In this document: positions 10,884-19,486 of the stretch, one piece after another
Layout: every line of letters starts with the position of its first letter
How positions within the stretch are numbered: position 1 is the stretch's first letter
Assembly (NCBI GenBank): GCA_029977865.1
Contig: JAPOKA010000012.1
Coordinates: forward strand, 1 to 50,958
Length of the DNA stretch: 50,958 bases
Direction: 5' to 3'
DNA from: a bacterium
GTDB lineage: Bacteria; Planctomycetota; Phycisphaerae; Phycisphaerales; SM1A02
The notes under the pieces: generated by a model
Told to the model about the DNA's origin: nothing
Database searches by the model: none
The model's input: only the letters and a program-made list of their open reading frames with translations
Translations under genes and position numbers: made by a program

Positions 10884-13003
10884 TAGTTGCAGAGGCCCGC
10901 CCGCCAGAAGAGGAACGACCACTGGTCGACGCTGTCGCGAAGCCGCAGCGACAGGGGCTTGCCGCCGCCGTGGCCCGCATCGCGATCGACCCAGAGCAGG
11001 ATCGGCTCGGACGACGGATCGTTCGCGGCTTCGGCCTGAAGCCTCGCGACCATCTTGCGGGCGTGGAGCGGATGCACGCGGGAGTCGTTCTCGCCCGCGG
11101 TGACGAGCGTCGCGGGGTACTTCGTGCCCGCGTCGATCTGGTGGTAGGGCGAGTAGGACTTGAGCCACTCGAACTGCGTCGCGTCCTCGCTCGAGCCGTA
11201 CTCGGGTACCCAGAACCGCGCCATCAGGAAGCGGTGGTAGCGAAGCATGTCGAGAAGCGGCACGCCGCTGATCGCGCCGGCCCAGAGATCGGGGCGCTGC
11301 GTGATTGCGGCGCCAACGAGCAGGCCGCCGTTGGAGCCGCCGCGGACGAGCAGGCGATCAGGCGCCGACCATCCGCTTGCCACGAGCGTCTCGGCGCAGG
11401 CGAAGAGATCGTCGAAGACGTTCTGCTTCGACTCGAGCATGCCCGAGCGATGCCAGGACTTCCCGAACTCGCCGCCGCCGCGCAATCCCGCCACCGCATA
11501 GACGCCGCCCGCCTCGTACCACGGCCAGTTGGTCGCGATGAACGCCGGATCCATCGTGATGTTGAAGCCGCCGTAGGCGTAGAGCAGGCACGGGTTCGTG
11601 CCGTCGGGCGTGACGCCGCGCTTGTGCACGATGAACATCGGGACCCGCGTGCCGTCCTTCGAGGTCGCCCACAATCGCGAGACCTCGACCTGATCGGGAT
11701 CGACCGGCACCGGCGGCGAGGCCCACAGCTCGAGGGCGCCACCCTTCGCGAAGTCGCAGCGGTAGATCGTGCGCGGACGGTTGTAGCTCGTGAACGAGAC
11801 GAAGCCGCTCGCAAGATCGGGATCGGTGCCGACCGACGCCGAGCCGAGGCCCGGCAGTTCGACCGCGCCGAGCAGGTTGCCCGAGAGGTCGTAGCGCTCG
11901 ATCGAACTCACCGCGACCTCGCTCCAGGAGGCGAGAAGCACGCCGCGGGCCAGCGAGACGCCGTCGAGCACCGCCTGCTCGCGCTGCGCGACGATCTCCC
12001 GCGCCGCGTCGAGCGAGGGGCGATTGAGGTCGACCGCGAGCAGGCGGCCGTTGGGCGCTTCGAAGGTCGTCTGCACGAACATCGTGTCGCCGACGATGCC
12101 GATCGGCGAGAAGCGGCCGTCGAGCCCTTCCGCGACCACGACGCGATCGATCTCCCCGGTCGCTTCCCAGGCGATCGCGTCGGCGACGGCAAGGTCGCTC
12201 GCCTGCCAGCCGCGGCTCTCGCCCATCACGAACCAGCGGCCATCGTCGGAGATCGCCGCGTAGGGCACGCGGCTTGGCTCGCGCTGCTTCACGAGGATCG
12301 GATCGTGGCGCACGCTGCGGCCGATCTCATGCACGCGGTACTGCCGCGAGTAGGCGTCGGCGGGATCGGCAAGCTGCCCGTAGACGAACCGCTTTCCGTC
12401 GGGGAACCACGAGGGCGACGTGACCTTGCCCGCGATCTCGTCGGCCAGAAAGGTGCCGTCGTCGACCTTCATGAGATGCAGCACCGGCATCTCGTCGCCG
12501 GCCCGCGAGAGGCCCACCGCGACGATCGTGCCATCGGGGCTCGGGCTGTACCAGTCCATCGAGACGAGTCCGCTCGCATCGAGGGCCTTCGGGTCAAGCA
12601 GGATGCGCTCCGCGCCGTCTCGGTCGCGCACGCGAAGCACCGGCTGGTCCTGATCGCCGTCGCGCTGCGTCCAGAAGAGCCGTCCCGATCGCTCACGCGG
12701 CATGCCGACAGCGCCGATCTCGAGCAGCGGACGCAGTTCGCGCTCGAGCGAGGCTCGGCATGCGAGCCCTTCGAGCACGCCGCGCGTGAACTCGTTCTGC
12801 TCGGTCGTCCACGCCTCGACCTCGGCGCTCTCTGCTTCGAGCGGCTCGAGCCAGCGGTAGGGGTCCGGAATCGACTCGCCGTGGAAGGTCTCCTCGACGA
12901 CCTCGACCCGCGTCGGCGGATAGTCGTTGGCGGAGAGGGCGGACGGGGCAAGCGCAGGAATCGAGGCGAGTGCCGTGAAGGCGACGAATCGGGCCAGTGG
13001 CAT
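10883..13003 (-). CDS. Prolyl oligopeptidase family serine peptidase (S9A)
   Basis: 706 aa, the family's normal length. A signal peptide (FVAFTALASIPALAPSALS) is followed by the seven-bladed propeller that gates substrates (starting YPPTRVEVVEETFHGESIPD, DPYRWLE) and the alpha/beta-hydrolase domain. The catalytic triad is visible: Ser in RGGSNGGLLVGA, Asp in ENDSRVHPLHARKM and His in DAGHGGGKP. It should cleave after proline in short peptides, probably in the periplasm. I chose the ATG at 13003, which begins the signal peptide. The open frame extends upstream, but that part has no S9 similarity. A -10 candidate TACGCT lies at 13039-13034. Confidence 0.93.
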   Translation of the reverse strand: MPLARFVAFTALASIPALAPSALSANDYPPTRVEVVEETFHGESIPDPYRWLEPLEAESAEVEAWTTEQNEFTRGVLEGLACRASLERELRPLLEIGAVGMPRERSGRLFWTQRDGDQDQPVLRVRDRDGAERILLDPKALDASGLVSMDWYSPSPDGTIVAVGLSRAGDEMPVLHLMKVDDGTFLADEIAGKVTSPSWFPDGKRFVYGQLADPADAYSRQYRVHEIGRSVRHDPILVKQREPSRVPYAAISDDGRWFVMGESRGWQASDLAVADAIAWEATGEIDRVVVAEGLDGRFSPIGIVGDTMFVQTTFEAPNGRLLAVDLNRPSLDAAREIVAQREQAVLDGVSLARGVLLASWSEVAVSSIERYDLSGNLLGAVELPGLGSASVGTDPDLASGFVSFTSYNRPRTIYRCDFAKGGALELWASPPVPVDPDQVEVSRLWATSKDGTRVPMFIVHKRGVTPDGTNPCLLYAYGGFNITMDPAFIATNWPWYEAGGVYAVAGLRGGGEFGKSWHRSGMLESKQNVFDDLFACAETLVASGWSAPDRLLVRGGSNGGLLVGAAITQRPDLWAGAISGVPLLDMLRYHRFLMARFWVPEYGSSEDATQFEWLKSYSPYHQIDAGTKYPATLVTAGENDSRVHPLHARKMVARLQAEAANDPSSEPILLWVDRDAGHGGGKPLSLRLRDSVDQWSFLFWRAGLCN

Positions 13004-13033
13004 GCAGGCGTCTCCGGATCGTGGGGGTTGCGG

Positions 13034-13039
13034 AGCGTA
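13034..13039 (-). promoter_or_regulatory. -10 element TACGCT of the prolyl oligopeptidase gene
   Basis: TACGCT on the minus strand predicts a start near 13027 and a leader of about 24 nt. The rest of the 291-bp gap up to 13294 shows nothing further. Confidence 0.4.
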
Positions 13040-13294
13040 TCGCGAGACTGCCGAGCCCGGGGTGAAGAGAGGCACCGCGGCCCACCGCAGCGACGAAGCG
13101 ACGCTCAATGCCCTGCCTCGCCTGCAGGGTGCGGGGCCGCGGCGCGGGACGACGTGGGACCGTGACACCGCGACGAAGCTTGCCATTGCGCCGGCGGACC
13201 TGCGCCCCGGAGACGAGTCGCCGGTGCCGGGTGCGGATGCAACGTGTCCGTCACGCTCCCGTCGGTGTTCACGCCAGGGTCTGCGAGGGAAGCC

Positions 13295-14518
13295 TCACGC
13301 CGACGGCTTCTCCGGCAGCAGCCATCGCACCACCGCCCGCGTGTAGGTCGGCGGGTACGCGATGGAACTGCGATAGCAGCGGAAGGCGTCGAGCGGATGC
13401 CCGGCGATCTTGGTTCCATGCTCGAGCAGCTTCAAGTAGCGGTCGCCATCCACCTGTGACGCGATCGACGTGCGGGGCGATCGAATGAACCGGCCTTCGA
13501 ACTCGCCGGCGACTCGCCGCAGTTCCTGGTGCTTCCCATGTTCGAGTCTGAGTCCACCGACGAAGTACAGCGCCAGCTGCGGATCGATCGGCGGAAGCGA
13601 CTCGTGCAGGAAGATGTCGAGCTGCAAGCGCCTCATCGGCATGACCAGCTGCATGCTCAGTTCGGCCTCGCGGTCCTTCTCGGTCTCGTAGAGCGAGCCG
13701 ATTCCCTCGATGAGATCCGCGAAGCCGAGCGTCAGTTGTCGCGTGGGGTGCAGGTCGGGGTCGGCGGTCACCAGGAATCCGTTGGGCGTCTCCTGCATGT
13801 CGACCATCTCGCGGTCGATCTCCGGCGAGCAGGCCTCGGGCACCATCCAGGGGATGCGGCCGCGATCCGAGCGCCTTCGCTTCAGACGCTCCCAGGCGTC
13901 CTTGCCGCGATAGGTGGAGACGCCCTTGTAGATCGGGCGTGGTCCGAGTGGTCGGATCGTGCGGAGCCCGGTGATCAGAAAGAGCGAGAGCAGCGAGGCG
14001 AGCGACGGATCTTCGCGAGCCGGCATGACGAACCATGCCGCAGCTTCCGACGACTCGACCTCGCCCCGCACGGCGACCGTCGACTCGTGCAGCGTCTTCA
14101 TCGACCGCTCGAGATGGCGACGCTGGGCCTCGGTGTCGAGTCCGCCGGCCGCGATCGCGCGGATCTCCCTCGCCGTGGCGCCGGAGTGGTTCACGGCGCC
14201 GCGAAGCCGCTTCGCGGCCTCCCGGAGCGCCTCGACGATGGTGGCGTCGCAGCCGCGCTCGGCAAAGGCCTTCACCAGCAGGTTCATGCCTCGCTCGCCG
14301 GGCAGCGCCGAGAGCACCGTCGCCGCATCGGTCGCGGCGGCGATCCGATGGGCCTGCCAGCCGAGCATCTTGTCGATCGAGAGTCCTCGCGCGAGGCTTC
14401 GAGCACCGGGCTCGTGAGGCACGATCGACAGGATCGATCGGCGCATGGCGGCCTGCAGCGACATCGCGGCGCTGGAGATCTGCTCGTGCTTCTTGGAGAA
14501 GGGAGTTGGCTGCGGCAT
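13295..14518 (-). CDS. Conserved-looking protein of unknown function, 407 aa
   Basis: I do not recognise the family. The frame has the compositional look of a real gene: charged, evenly mixed residues with hydrophobic core segments. The first ~180 residues are predicted largely helical (QAHRIAAATDAATVLSAL, EALREAAKRLRGAV). A mixed region follows (FVMPAREDPSLASLLSLFLI, IYKGVSTYRGKDAWERLKRR), then a C-terminal part with LQLDIFLHESLPPIDPQLA and YLKLLEHGTKIAG. There is no signal peptide and no transmembrane helix, so it is probably cytoplasmic. The ATG at 14518 (MPQPTPFSKKHEQ) begins the coding-like composition; the upstream extension looks random. It stands alone, with a candidate TACCGT -10 at 14613-14608. 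Confidence 0.65.
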   Translation of the reverse strand: MPQPTPFSKKHEQISSAAMSLQAAMRRSILSIVPHEPGARSLARGLSIDKMLGWQAHRIAAATDAATVLSALPGERGMNLLVKAFAERGCDATIVEALREAAKRLRGAVNHSGATAREIRAIAAGGLDTEAQRRHLERSMKTLHESTVAVRGEVESSEAAAWFVMPAREDPSLASLLSLFLITGLRTIRPLGPRPIYKGVSTYRGKDAWERLKRRRSDRGRIPWMVPEACSPEIDREMVDMQETPNGFLVTADPDLHPTRQLTLGFADLIEGIGSLYETEKDREAELSMQLVMPMRRLQLDIFLHESLPPIDPQLALYFVGGLRLEHGKHQELRRVAGEFEGRFIRSPRTSIASQVDGDRYLKLLEHGTKIAGHPLDAFRCYRSSIAYPPTYTRAVVRWLLPEKPSA

Positions 14519-14874
14519 CTGGTCAATGGTCCGCGAGTTCGATCGATCTGGAGTGCGAGACCTCGGCTCGCCCCGTCGTTCGGTCGTTCGGAAGGAAGAC
14601 GACCGCCACGGTACTTCGAAGGACCCAGTCTCCGGCGATGGCGGACCGGGGTCTCTGGTCCTTCGAGTGTCTGTGCATACACCCGATCTCGTCTGCACAT
14701 ACGCCCGGCCATTCCGGGGGCGTCGGCACCGTGGCATGGTGATGGACCCCCGGTGGACGTCCACCGATCGGGGCGACCGGACCGTCTCTAAGGATCGAGA
14801 CTGGGCGGTCGTTTCGAGTGGGTCCATCCCGTTGCCGAAGCGTGCGATTCGCACATGACACAAGGAGAGAGCAC
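14519..14874. other. Divergent intergenic region with a paired decamer motif
   Basis: 356 bp between divergent genes. A candidate -10 for the minus gene is TACCGT at 14613-14608. The motif CATACACCCG (14676-14685) recurs as CATACGCCCG (14698-14707), 22 bp apart, i.e. about two helical turns, a layout compatible with a regulator site. For the plus gene only the SD (AAGGAGAG, 14862-14869) is clear. Confidence 0.35.
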
Positions 14875-15621
14875 GTGAGCGAGAACGACATTCAGCCGAT
14901 GAACGCGTCCGAGCCCGACTCGTGGCACGCTGGCCGAGCCGGTGGTCCGATGGCAAGCGGCGGAAGCCGAGGTTGGCTCGAGACCGCGGTCGTGGCCGGG
15001 GCCATTGCGATCGGAATCGCGTCCGTCGCTGACGCCTCGCTTCTGTACGGAACCGCCGTCAACACCAACGCTGTGGCGAGCAGTTTCTACAACGCGGGTT
15101 TTGGGGTCAACAATCTCTTCGACAACGACGTGTCCACGCAGTGGGCGATCAGTGGGTACAACGGGGCCAATCCCCAAGGAGCAGACCAGGCTTGGTTCTC
15201 CTTCACGCTGGATCAGGTCTACACGCTCGATGCGATCCGATTCGCGCCGCGGAACGTGAGCGGGCAGACCGATGGCATCGACACCATCAACGTCTGGATC
15301 GGCACGACTTCGTTCGGCGTGGACGTCACCAACGCAACTTCCACCAACAACTTCCTCGGCACCGCCACCGCCGTGACGTGGACCCAGTCCAACTTCACGA
15401 GCGCGGCAGCCCAGAACTACACGCTCGGAACCCCGCTCCAGGGCCAGTACGTGCTGGTCCAGCTCATCAACACCACAGACCCAACCGCCCCCAGCAATCG
15501 GAACATCGGTGCTCGCGAGTTCGTCTTTTCGGGCGTGGTGCCCTCCGCCGTTCCCGGCACCGGCCTCGCCGCGAGTGGCACGCTCGGCCTCGCGGGTCTC
15601 GCCCGTCGCCGCCGTCGCTGA
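14875..15621 (+). CDS. Exported discoidin-like protein with PEP-CTERM-like C-terminal sorting tail
   Basis: 248 aa from a GTG with a well-placed SD (AAGGAGAG, 5 nt upstream). A hydrophilic leader of about 35 residues precedes a signal segment (VVAGAIAIGIASVADASLL). The body looks like an F5/8 type C (discoidin) jelly roll: NNLFDNDVSTQWAISG, WFSFTLDQVYTLDAIRFAP, then a closing beta-strand EFVFSGVV. Such domains bind sugars or other surface ligands. The end is a tripartite sorting tail: VPGTG, a hydrophobic Ala/Gly/Leu stretch and ARRRRR. This is the planctomycete-type variant of PEP-CTERM that an archaeosortase/exosortase-type enzyme would process. Function on the surface or in exopolysaccharide is inferred. 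Confidence 0.82.
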   Translation: MSENDIQPMNASEPDSWHAGRAGGPMASGGSRGWLETAVVAGAIAIGIASVADASLLYGTAVNTNAVASSFYNAGFGVNNLFDNDVSTQWAISGYNGANPQGADQAWFSFTLDQVYTLDAIRFAPRNVSGQTDGIDTINVWIGTTSFGVDVTNATSTNNFLGTATAVTWTQSNFTSAAAQNYTLGTPLQGQYVLVQLINTTDPTAPSNRNIGAREFVFSGVVPSAVPGTGLAASGTLGLAGLARRRRR

Positions 15622-15670
15622 CGCTGCCGTTGGCGTTCAGCAAGAGTACACATCGCAACACCGCGAATCC

Positions 15671-15710
15671 GCCGCCTCGGGCCCCGCTTGATCGGGTCGC
15701 CCGAGGCGGC
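15671..15710. terminator. Strong bidirectional terminator hairpin
   Basis: A perfect 12-bp GC stem (15671-15682 with 15699-15710) encloses a 16-nt loop that itself can pair CCCG with CGGG. It lies between two convergent genes, 50 nt past the stop of the surface-protein gene, and can serve both strands. Confidence 0.65.
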
Positions 15711-15877
15711 GTTCGCGCGCCGAGATGATCGGCAGGGCACGGACGTTCACCGACCGGGACGACGCCGATTCGCGCGACGCGGGTGATTGCGACGGTGCGG
15801 CGAACTCGCGACGGTGTGCGGCGCAGCGATGGCGACCGAGTTGCAGGATTGCGAGCCCGGCCCCGTCGGATTGGCGT

Positions 15878-18016
15878 CTAGTAGTCGAGCGTCGACTGCA
15901 GCAGTCCCGAAAGGACCATCTGCAACGTGGTCGCCGAGAGGGACGCTCGGAGATCGTGGCGGTACTGCTTCTGGATTTGCTGCACACTCCGCCGCGTCTC
16001 GGTCAAGGCGTGTTGGATCGCGCCGGACTCGGTCACCAGCGCGAGGCCTTCTGCATGCGTTCCGGGATCGTTTCGAAGCTCGGGGTCGCAGAGGATCTCG
16101 ATCAGTCGATCGCGAGCCGGTCCTTCGAGCATCATCAGGGCCCGCACCACCACCCAGGTCAGCTTGCCCTGAGCGAGATCCTCGCCGAGCGGGCGGGTCC
16201 AGCCCGGTCCGCCGATGAAGTTGAGAGTGTCGTCGACGATCTGGAAGGTCTCCGCCCACTTCCCAAGCGACTCGAGCAGACGGGGTCGCACCTCCGAGCG
16301 CTCCGGGCGGATCGTGAGGATCAGGTTGACCTGGGCGGCGCCAATCGCCCCGGACTTGAGCTTGTACATCGCGAGAATCTGCCGATCGAAGCCCGCGTCG
16401 AGACGCCGTCGGAGTTCGTCCGGCGTGACCGAGCGCGACCACCCGAGATCCAGTGCCTGGCCGAGATGGGCAGCAGCGATCCATCGCACGAATGCGGCGT
16501 GTGCCGCGGCTCGCTGCTCGATCGACAGGCCGAAGCGAGGATCGTCGAGCAGCATCATCGGAAGGAAGTAACAGGCGTTGGCCGCGTTGATCGCGGTGCC
16601 GAGACCGTGGGAGAGATGGATGCTCGGCCCGCCGCGCCGGGTCGCGGATCCGTCCTCGATGTCGTCGATGATCAGGCACGCGTCGTGGAAGACCTCGGTG
16701 AGGCATGTGAACAGCGGATCCAGACTCGCCGGGATCGACATGGACTCGCACAGGAGCTGGATCGCGATCGGGCGCCAATGCTTGCCGCCGCGGTCGAGGA
16801 GATCCCAGAACGGATCGCAGATCTCCCGCGTAAGGACCTCGTGATCGAGATCCGCGGGGTCGACGAGGTCGCTCACGATGCCCGAAAGGATTCGTTCGTC
16901 GAAGCGGCGCGGCACCGCGGTCGAGATGCGGTCGTAGATCGCACGACTGTTCGCTTGCGTGAAGGCGCGGAAGCTCTCGACCACGCCATCGCCTTCAAGC
17001 CGCAGGCGAGCCTCCGTGGAGATGGGGACGCCCTCGACGGTTCCTTCGATGCGGCCCGCGCCATCCCAACGCGACCGTTCGATGCCGAAGCAGGCGACCT
17101 CCTGATCGTCCGTCGTCGGATGGAACTCGATGGCGAGGCCGATCGCGGGCGCGGTGATCCGCCACGCGATCGGGAAGGCGGTGATCGTCCGGCGACTCGT
17201 CCAGTGTCGAATCGGCTCGAGGGTCGCGGCGACGGTCGACCACGAGTTCGCCTCGCCGGATCCGAGACGGCACAGGCCCTGCGAGGGTTCGGAGCCGGAG
17301 TCCGGCCTGATCGCATCGATGATCATCGCGCGGCCGTCGGCAAGCCTCGCGGCAAGTTGAGCCCGCCGCGGGCAGGGGTCCTCGTCCTCGGCGACCGGCG
17401 ACCGGTCGACCCGATGCTCGATCGAGAGGCTTGTCGAGGCGTTCTTCGCATCGCCGGCCTCGCGGGCGGTGAGGATCGTCTCGGACGCGCCGTTTGCAGT
17501 CTCGGCGCCCGAGGAAGACGCTGCGGCGACGATGGGCCACGCGAGCCTGACGATCGTGCCGATGGTCGGGTCGCGGAACGCCAACGAGATCGACGTGTCG
17601 CCGCCGCGGATCTCGACGTCGCCCCAGGTCGACTCGAGACTCGAGGGATCCTCGAACCGGACGTCGTCGAGCACCTCGAGCTCGATCGGGGCCCGGGAGT
17701 CGTCGAAATCGTTCCACACCGCCGCACCCATGTGGCGATCGGCCCGGCCTTCCATCAGCAGCTTGTCGCGTCGTCGGACCATCTCGACCCACGCGGCGTC
17801 GGCCCTCGAAATCGTCTGCGGACGATCCTCGCCATCGACGAGGATGGTGAGCGTCAGCGCGTGCCCGGATACGCCGCCTGCATCGCTCCGGCGAAGGTCC
17901 AGCGCGAAGAGGCGACGGCGTCCGTCGAGTTCGTAGGCGCCATGGAGTCGCCACTGTTCGACGCAGGCGCTTCGACAGGCGACGGTTGCCTGATTGGGAG
18001 TGTTCGAGTCGTTCAT
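15878..18016 (-). CDS. CrtC/AttH-like lipocalin domain fused to a prenyl diphosphate synthase
   Basis: 712 aa in two parts. Residues ~15-345 resemble the CrtC/AttH lipocalin-like family (carotenoid 1,2-hydratase and relatives, including the terpene cyclase MstE): an N-terminal ACVEQWRLHG in the place of the family's EWW...G, HWTSRRTITAFPIAWRI, and WDGAGRIEGTVEG in the place of YWEGa..v.G. Residues ~360-712 are an all-alpha trans-prenyl diphosphate synthase: GGKHWRP (410-416), first Asp-rich motif DDIED (451-455), RRGGPSIHL, second motif DDTLN (595-599, Asn where Asp is usual) and EDLAQGKLTW. Together this suggests chain assembly followed by hydration or cyclisation in one protein. There is no signal peptide. 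The ATG at 18016 is chosen; a GTG at 18040 would add eight residues. The neighbour serA offers no pathway clue. Confidence 0.8.
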   Translation of the reverse strand: MNDSNTPNQATVACRSACVEQWRLHGAYELDGRRRLFALDLRRSDAGGVSGHALTLTILVDGEDRPQTISRADAAWVEMVRRRDKLLMEGRADRHMGAAVWNDFDDSRAPIELEVLDDVRFEDPSSLESTWGDVEIRGGDTSISLAFRDPTIGTIVRLAWPIVAAASSSGAETANGASETILTAREAGDAKNASTSLSIEHRVDRSPVAEDEDPCPRRAQLAARLADGRAMIIDAIRPDSGSEPSQGLCRLGSGEANSWSTVAATLEPIRHWTSRRTITAFPIAWRITAPAIGLAIEFHPTTDDQEVACFGIERSRWDGAGRIEGTVEGVPISTEARLRLEGDGVVESFRAFTQANSRAIYDRISTAVPRRFDERILSGIVSDLVDPADLDHEVLTREICDPFWDLLDRGGKHWRPIAIQLLCESMSIPASLDPLFTCLTEVFHDACLIIDDIEDGSATRRGGPSIHLSHGLGTAINAANACYFLPMMLLDDPRFGLSIEQRAAAHAAFVRWIAAAHLGQALDLGWSRSVTPDELRRRLDAGFDRQILAMYKLKSGAIGAAQVNLILTIRPERSEVRPRLLESLGKWAETFQIVDDTLNFIGGPGWTRPLGEDLAQGKLTWVVVRALMMLEGPARDRLIEILCDPELRNDPGTHAEGLALVTESGAIQHALTETRRSVQQIQKQYRHDLRASLSATTLQMVLSGLLQSTLDY

Positions 18017-18178
18017 GCCGATCGCCGCGGTCTTCCGCACCGGGCAGATCGCCGAAATTACGTCGTCGGATGAGTCGTCGGAGGGCGGATCGTGGAAGAA
18101 GTGAGGATTACCGCTCTTCGCGCGATCTCGACGGAAGGAATACTGTCATCGATGACAGCGTCGTCGGCGTCGCCGGCC

Positions 18179-19486
18179 TCAGCAGATCAGCCGCACCCGC
18201 AGCGTCTCGGGGATCGAGGCGAGATCGGCCTGGACCATGGCGGCGTCCGAGGCGTCGACGTCGAGAATGACGTAGGAGCGCTCGAAGTCCGACTGCAGGT
18301 ACTCGGCGTGGATGTTGATCCCGCGTGCCGCGAGCATCGTGTGCATGCGGCCGAGGACGCCCGGCACGTTGCGGTGGAAGTGGAGGATGCGGTGACGATC
18401 GTCGGCTCGTCGAGGGAGGTCGACTTCGGGCACGTTGACCGCGCCGCGGCTCGATCCGCCGAGGATAAACCGCAGGAGCTTCTCGGCGACGTCGCGGCCG
18501 ATCGACTCCTGCGCTTCCTCGGTCGAGCCGCCGATGTGCGGGGTGAGGAGCGTGCCGGGTACGCCGACGAGCGGACACTCGAAGCCCGGGCCGTTCGCTT
18601 CGGGCTCCTGCGGGAAGACGTCCGCCGCCATGCCGCGCAGGTGTCCGCGGCGAAGCGCGTCCGCCGCTGCGGCGAGATCGACGAGCGAGCCTCGCGCGTT
18701 GTTGACGAGGATCGCGCCGCGCTTCATGCGGGCCAGTTCCGCCGCGCCGATCATGCCTCTGGTTCGCGGCGTCTCGGGCACGTGCAGCGAGACGACGTCG
18801 CTTCGCTCGAGCAGTTCGTCGAGGCTGCCCACCGCGACGGCGTTGCCGAGCGGGAGCTTGTGGTCGATGTCGAAGAAGATCACCTGCATGCCGAGGCTCT
18901 CGGCCAGCACCGAGAGCTGCGACCCGATGTGTCCGTAGCCGACGATGCCGAGCACGCGGCCGCGGACCTCGTGGCTGCCCGAGGCGGACTTCGTCCACAG
19001 GCCCCGATGCAGGTCGGCGCTGCGATCGACGACGCCGCGGAGGAGCAGGACGATCTCGGCGAGGGTGAGTTCGGCGACGCTTCGGGTGTTGCCGAAGGGG
19101 CTGTTGAAGACCGGAAGGCCCTGGTTCGCGGCGGCTTCGATGTCGACCTGGTTGGTCCCGATGCAGAAGCAGCCGATCGCAGCGAGCGACGGTGCGGCGG
19201 CGAGGGTCGCGGCGTCGAGACGGGTTCGGGATCGGATGCCGACAAGATCAGCGCTGGCGATCGCGTCGATCAGGGCGTCGCCTTCGAGGGCTCCCGAGAT
19301 CGACTCGACTTCGACGCCGGCTGCGCGAAGCGCGAGCGCTGCGGCGGGGTGCACGCCTTCGAGCAGCACTGCCCGGATCTGGCGGTCTTGGCGCGAGGCT
19401 TCAGCCGCCGACGATCTCGGGGAGCTCGAAGAGTCCGGCGGTGAGGTTCCGGGGGCCGTCGGCGGTGACGAGGACGTCGGCTTCAT
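18179..19486 (-). CDS. serA: D-3-phosphoglycerate dehydrogenase with ACT domain
   Basis: First committed step of serine synthesis: 3-phosphoglycerate to 3-phosphohydroxypyruvate with NAD. The protein follows the E. coli-type SerA closely: RSRTRLDAATL, GCFCIGTNQVDIEAAA, NTRSVAELTLAEIVLLLRG, the Rossmann motif GIVGYGHIGSQL, the catalytic Arg in NNARGSLVD, Glu in PQEPEANG and His in TPHIGGSTEEAQ. The C-terminal ~75 residues are a regulatory ACT domain (NVPGVLGRMHTMLAARGIN), which in E. coli binds serine. The ATG at 19486 gives 435 aa and makes the gene overlap map by 86 bp in another frame. The first ~35 residues are Ser/Pro-rich and not part of the fold. No later ATG precedes the core, so a non-ATG start inside is the only alternative. 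Confidence 0.93.
   Translation of the reverse strand: MKPTSSSPPTAPGTSPPDSSSSPRSSAAEASRQDRQIRAVLLEGVHPAAALALRAAGVEVESISGALEGDALIDAIASADLVGIRSRTRLDAATLAAAPSLAAIGCFCIGTNQVDIEAAANQGLPVFNSPFGNTRSVAELTLAEIVLLLRGVVDRSADLHRGLWTKSASGSHEVRGRVLGIVGYGHIGSQLSVLAESLGMQVIFFDIDHKLPLGNAVAVGSLDELLERSDVVSLHVPETPRTRGMIGAAELARMKRGAILVNNARGSLVDLAAAADALRRGHLRGMAADVFPQEPEANGPGFECPLVGVPGTLLTPHIGGSTEEAQESIGRDVAEKLLRFILGGSSRGAVNVPEVDLPRRADDRHRILHFHRNVPGVLGRMHTMLAARGINIHAEYLQSDFERSYVILDVDASDAAMVQADLASIPETLRVRLIC

Noticed and set aside
10970-13165. 731-aa open frame opposite the prolyl oligopeptidase gene
   Set aside because: Antisense shadow of a gene with a complete catalytic triad on the other strand.
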